A stretch of 56,198 bases of DNA, taken from Eubacteriales bacterium (GTDB lineage: Bacteria > Bacillota > Clostridia > Lachnospirales > Lachnospiraceae). Every line of letters begins with the position of its first letter. The first letter of the stretch is position 1. The position numbers and the translations under genes are program-made. Shown one piece after another: positions 55,721 through 56,198 of the stretch. The notes under the pieces are model-generated. The model had not been told where the DNA came from. It worked only from the letters and a program-made list of their open reading frames with translations, and ran no database searches. The DNA is taken from assembly GCA_030533235.1 (NCBI GenBank), contig JAUNJN010000011.1:1-56198 (forward strand), read 5' to 3'.

Positions 55721-55987
55721 TTACTTTCTAAGGCCAAGCTTCTCAATCAACTCTCTGTAACGATTGATATCCTTATCCTTTAAATATGCAAGAAGATTTC
55801 TTCTCTGACCAACCATCTTAAGAAGACCTCTTCTTGAGTGGTGATCCTTTGGATGAGCCTTAAAATGCTCATTTAAATCGTTAATTCTTGCAGTAAGAAG
55901 TGCAACCTGTACCTCCGGTGAACCTGTATCACCCTCACATCTTGCATACTTCTCCATGATTTCTTTCTTCATCTCAGTAGTAATCAT
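55721..55987 (-). CDS. rpsO: 30S ribosomal protein S15
   Basis: S15 binds 16S rRNA early in 30S assembly. The 88 residues match the family end to end: [67 protein letters not shown] lies 7 nt before the ATG. It has its own promoter and a structured leader. Confidence 0.98.
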   Translation of the reverse strand: MITTEMKKEIMEKYARCEGDTGSPEVQVALLTARINDLNEHFKAHPKDHHSRRGLLKMVGQRRNLLAYLKDKDINRYRELIEKLGLRK

Positions 55988-56018
55988 GTCATATCCTCCT
56001 AAAATAAATGTTGTCCTA

Positions 56019-56057
56019 TTACTGGGTAAAGGTCGGAGTGATCCATTTACTAAGTAA
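56019..56057 (-). promoter_or_regulatory. Candidate structured leader of rpsO
   Basis: On the minus strand TTACTTAGTAAA (56046-56057) can pair with TTTACCCAGTAA (56019-56030), with internal mismatches, enclosing a 15-nt GGATCACTCCGACC-type loop region. It sits between the predicted start of transcription and the ribosome binding site. S15 represses its own mRNA in several bacteria through leaders of differing structure; a match to any known class is not established here. Confidence 0.45.
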
Positions 56058-56067
56058 CGGCTTGATT

Positions 56068-56096
56068 ATATTATCATATTCAAGTTATGTTGTAAA
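56068..56096 (-). promoter_or_regulatory. Sigma-A type promoter of rpsO
   Basis: TTTACA (56091-56096), a 17-nt spacer and TAATAT (56068-56073) on the minus strand, about 75 nt before the leader's ribosome binding site. Confidence 0.7.
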
Positions 56097-56166
56097 CCCT
56101 AAAAATATGACTTTTCATCTATAAAAAAAATATGTATAATATACGGTAGTTTGACAGTTGAATAAT

Positions 56167-56197
56167 AAAAAAATCCTTGCAGGCCTTGTAAAGCCTG
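56167..56197 (-). terminator. Partial terminator hairpin at the right edge
   Basis: On the minus strand CAGGC pairs with GCCTG (56180-56197), followed by CAAGGA and seven U (56167-56173). The CAAGGA could extend the stem with sequence beyond the window. It would end the gene upstream of rpsO, which is outside the view. Confidence 0.6.
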
Positions 56198-56198
56198 T

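Overview
The window is a stretch of chromosome from a low-GC, spore-forming Firmicute. I would place it in Clostridia, most likely Lachnospiraceae. The reasons are AT-rich coding sequence, a SpoIVA gene, a fused IspH-S1 gene, formate-tetrahydrofolate ligase, a sodium-pumping decarboxylase cluster, and a type IV pilus locus with no outer-membrane secretin, as in a one-membrane cell. Every gene I can support lies on the minus strand, so transcription runs from high to low coordinates. I see no tRNA, rRNA, CRISPR array, insertion sequence or phage gene, and no gene-free gap over 300 bases.

Reading in the direction of transcription, the right end holds rpsO (own promoter, structured leader, terminator) and a fused shikimate dehydrogenase/shikimate kinase. 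Next comes a type IV pilus operon (about 54.2 to 37.3 kb) behind a consensus promoter. It encodes a giant 2,562-residue prepilin with GLUG repeats and two candidate CBM2-like carbohydrate-binding domains, three small minor-pilin-like proteins, a membrane protein of unknown role, prepilin peptidase, PilC, a PilM-PilN fusion, PilO, PilB and PilT. The major pilin gene follows with its own promoter and strong terminator.

Below that are pnp, a GH94 cellobiose/cellodextrin phosphorylase and a lipoprotein. A tepA-ftsK-fhs-folD-rimO-pgsA run serves DNA segregation, one-carbon metabolism, ribosome modification and phospholipid synthesis. A separately promoted five-gene cluster encodes two different biotin-dependent carboxyltransferases, a biotin carrier and two subunits of a sodium pump.

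The left 18 kb is housekeeping: a flavoprotein, cmk, ispH-S1 and cheR; then rplS, two signal peptidases around rbgA, rnhB, the FliK-like and FlhB-like ylqG/ylqH pair, yraN, pgeF, a DUF512 radical SAM protein, der, plsY, gpsA and an SGNH protein. spoIVA, behind a candidate sigma-E promoter, runs off the left edge.

The most notable item is the pilus locus. The giant prepilin could form a pilus tip that binds plant polysaccharide, and the GH94 phosphorylase one gene beyond pnp would process cellulose-derived sugars inside the cell. The link between them is inference. The dual-carboxyltransferase sodium-pump cluster and an internal ribosome binding site inside ispH-S1 also deserve a second look.
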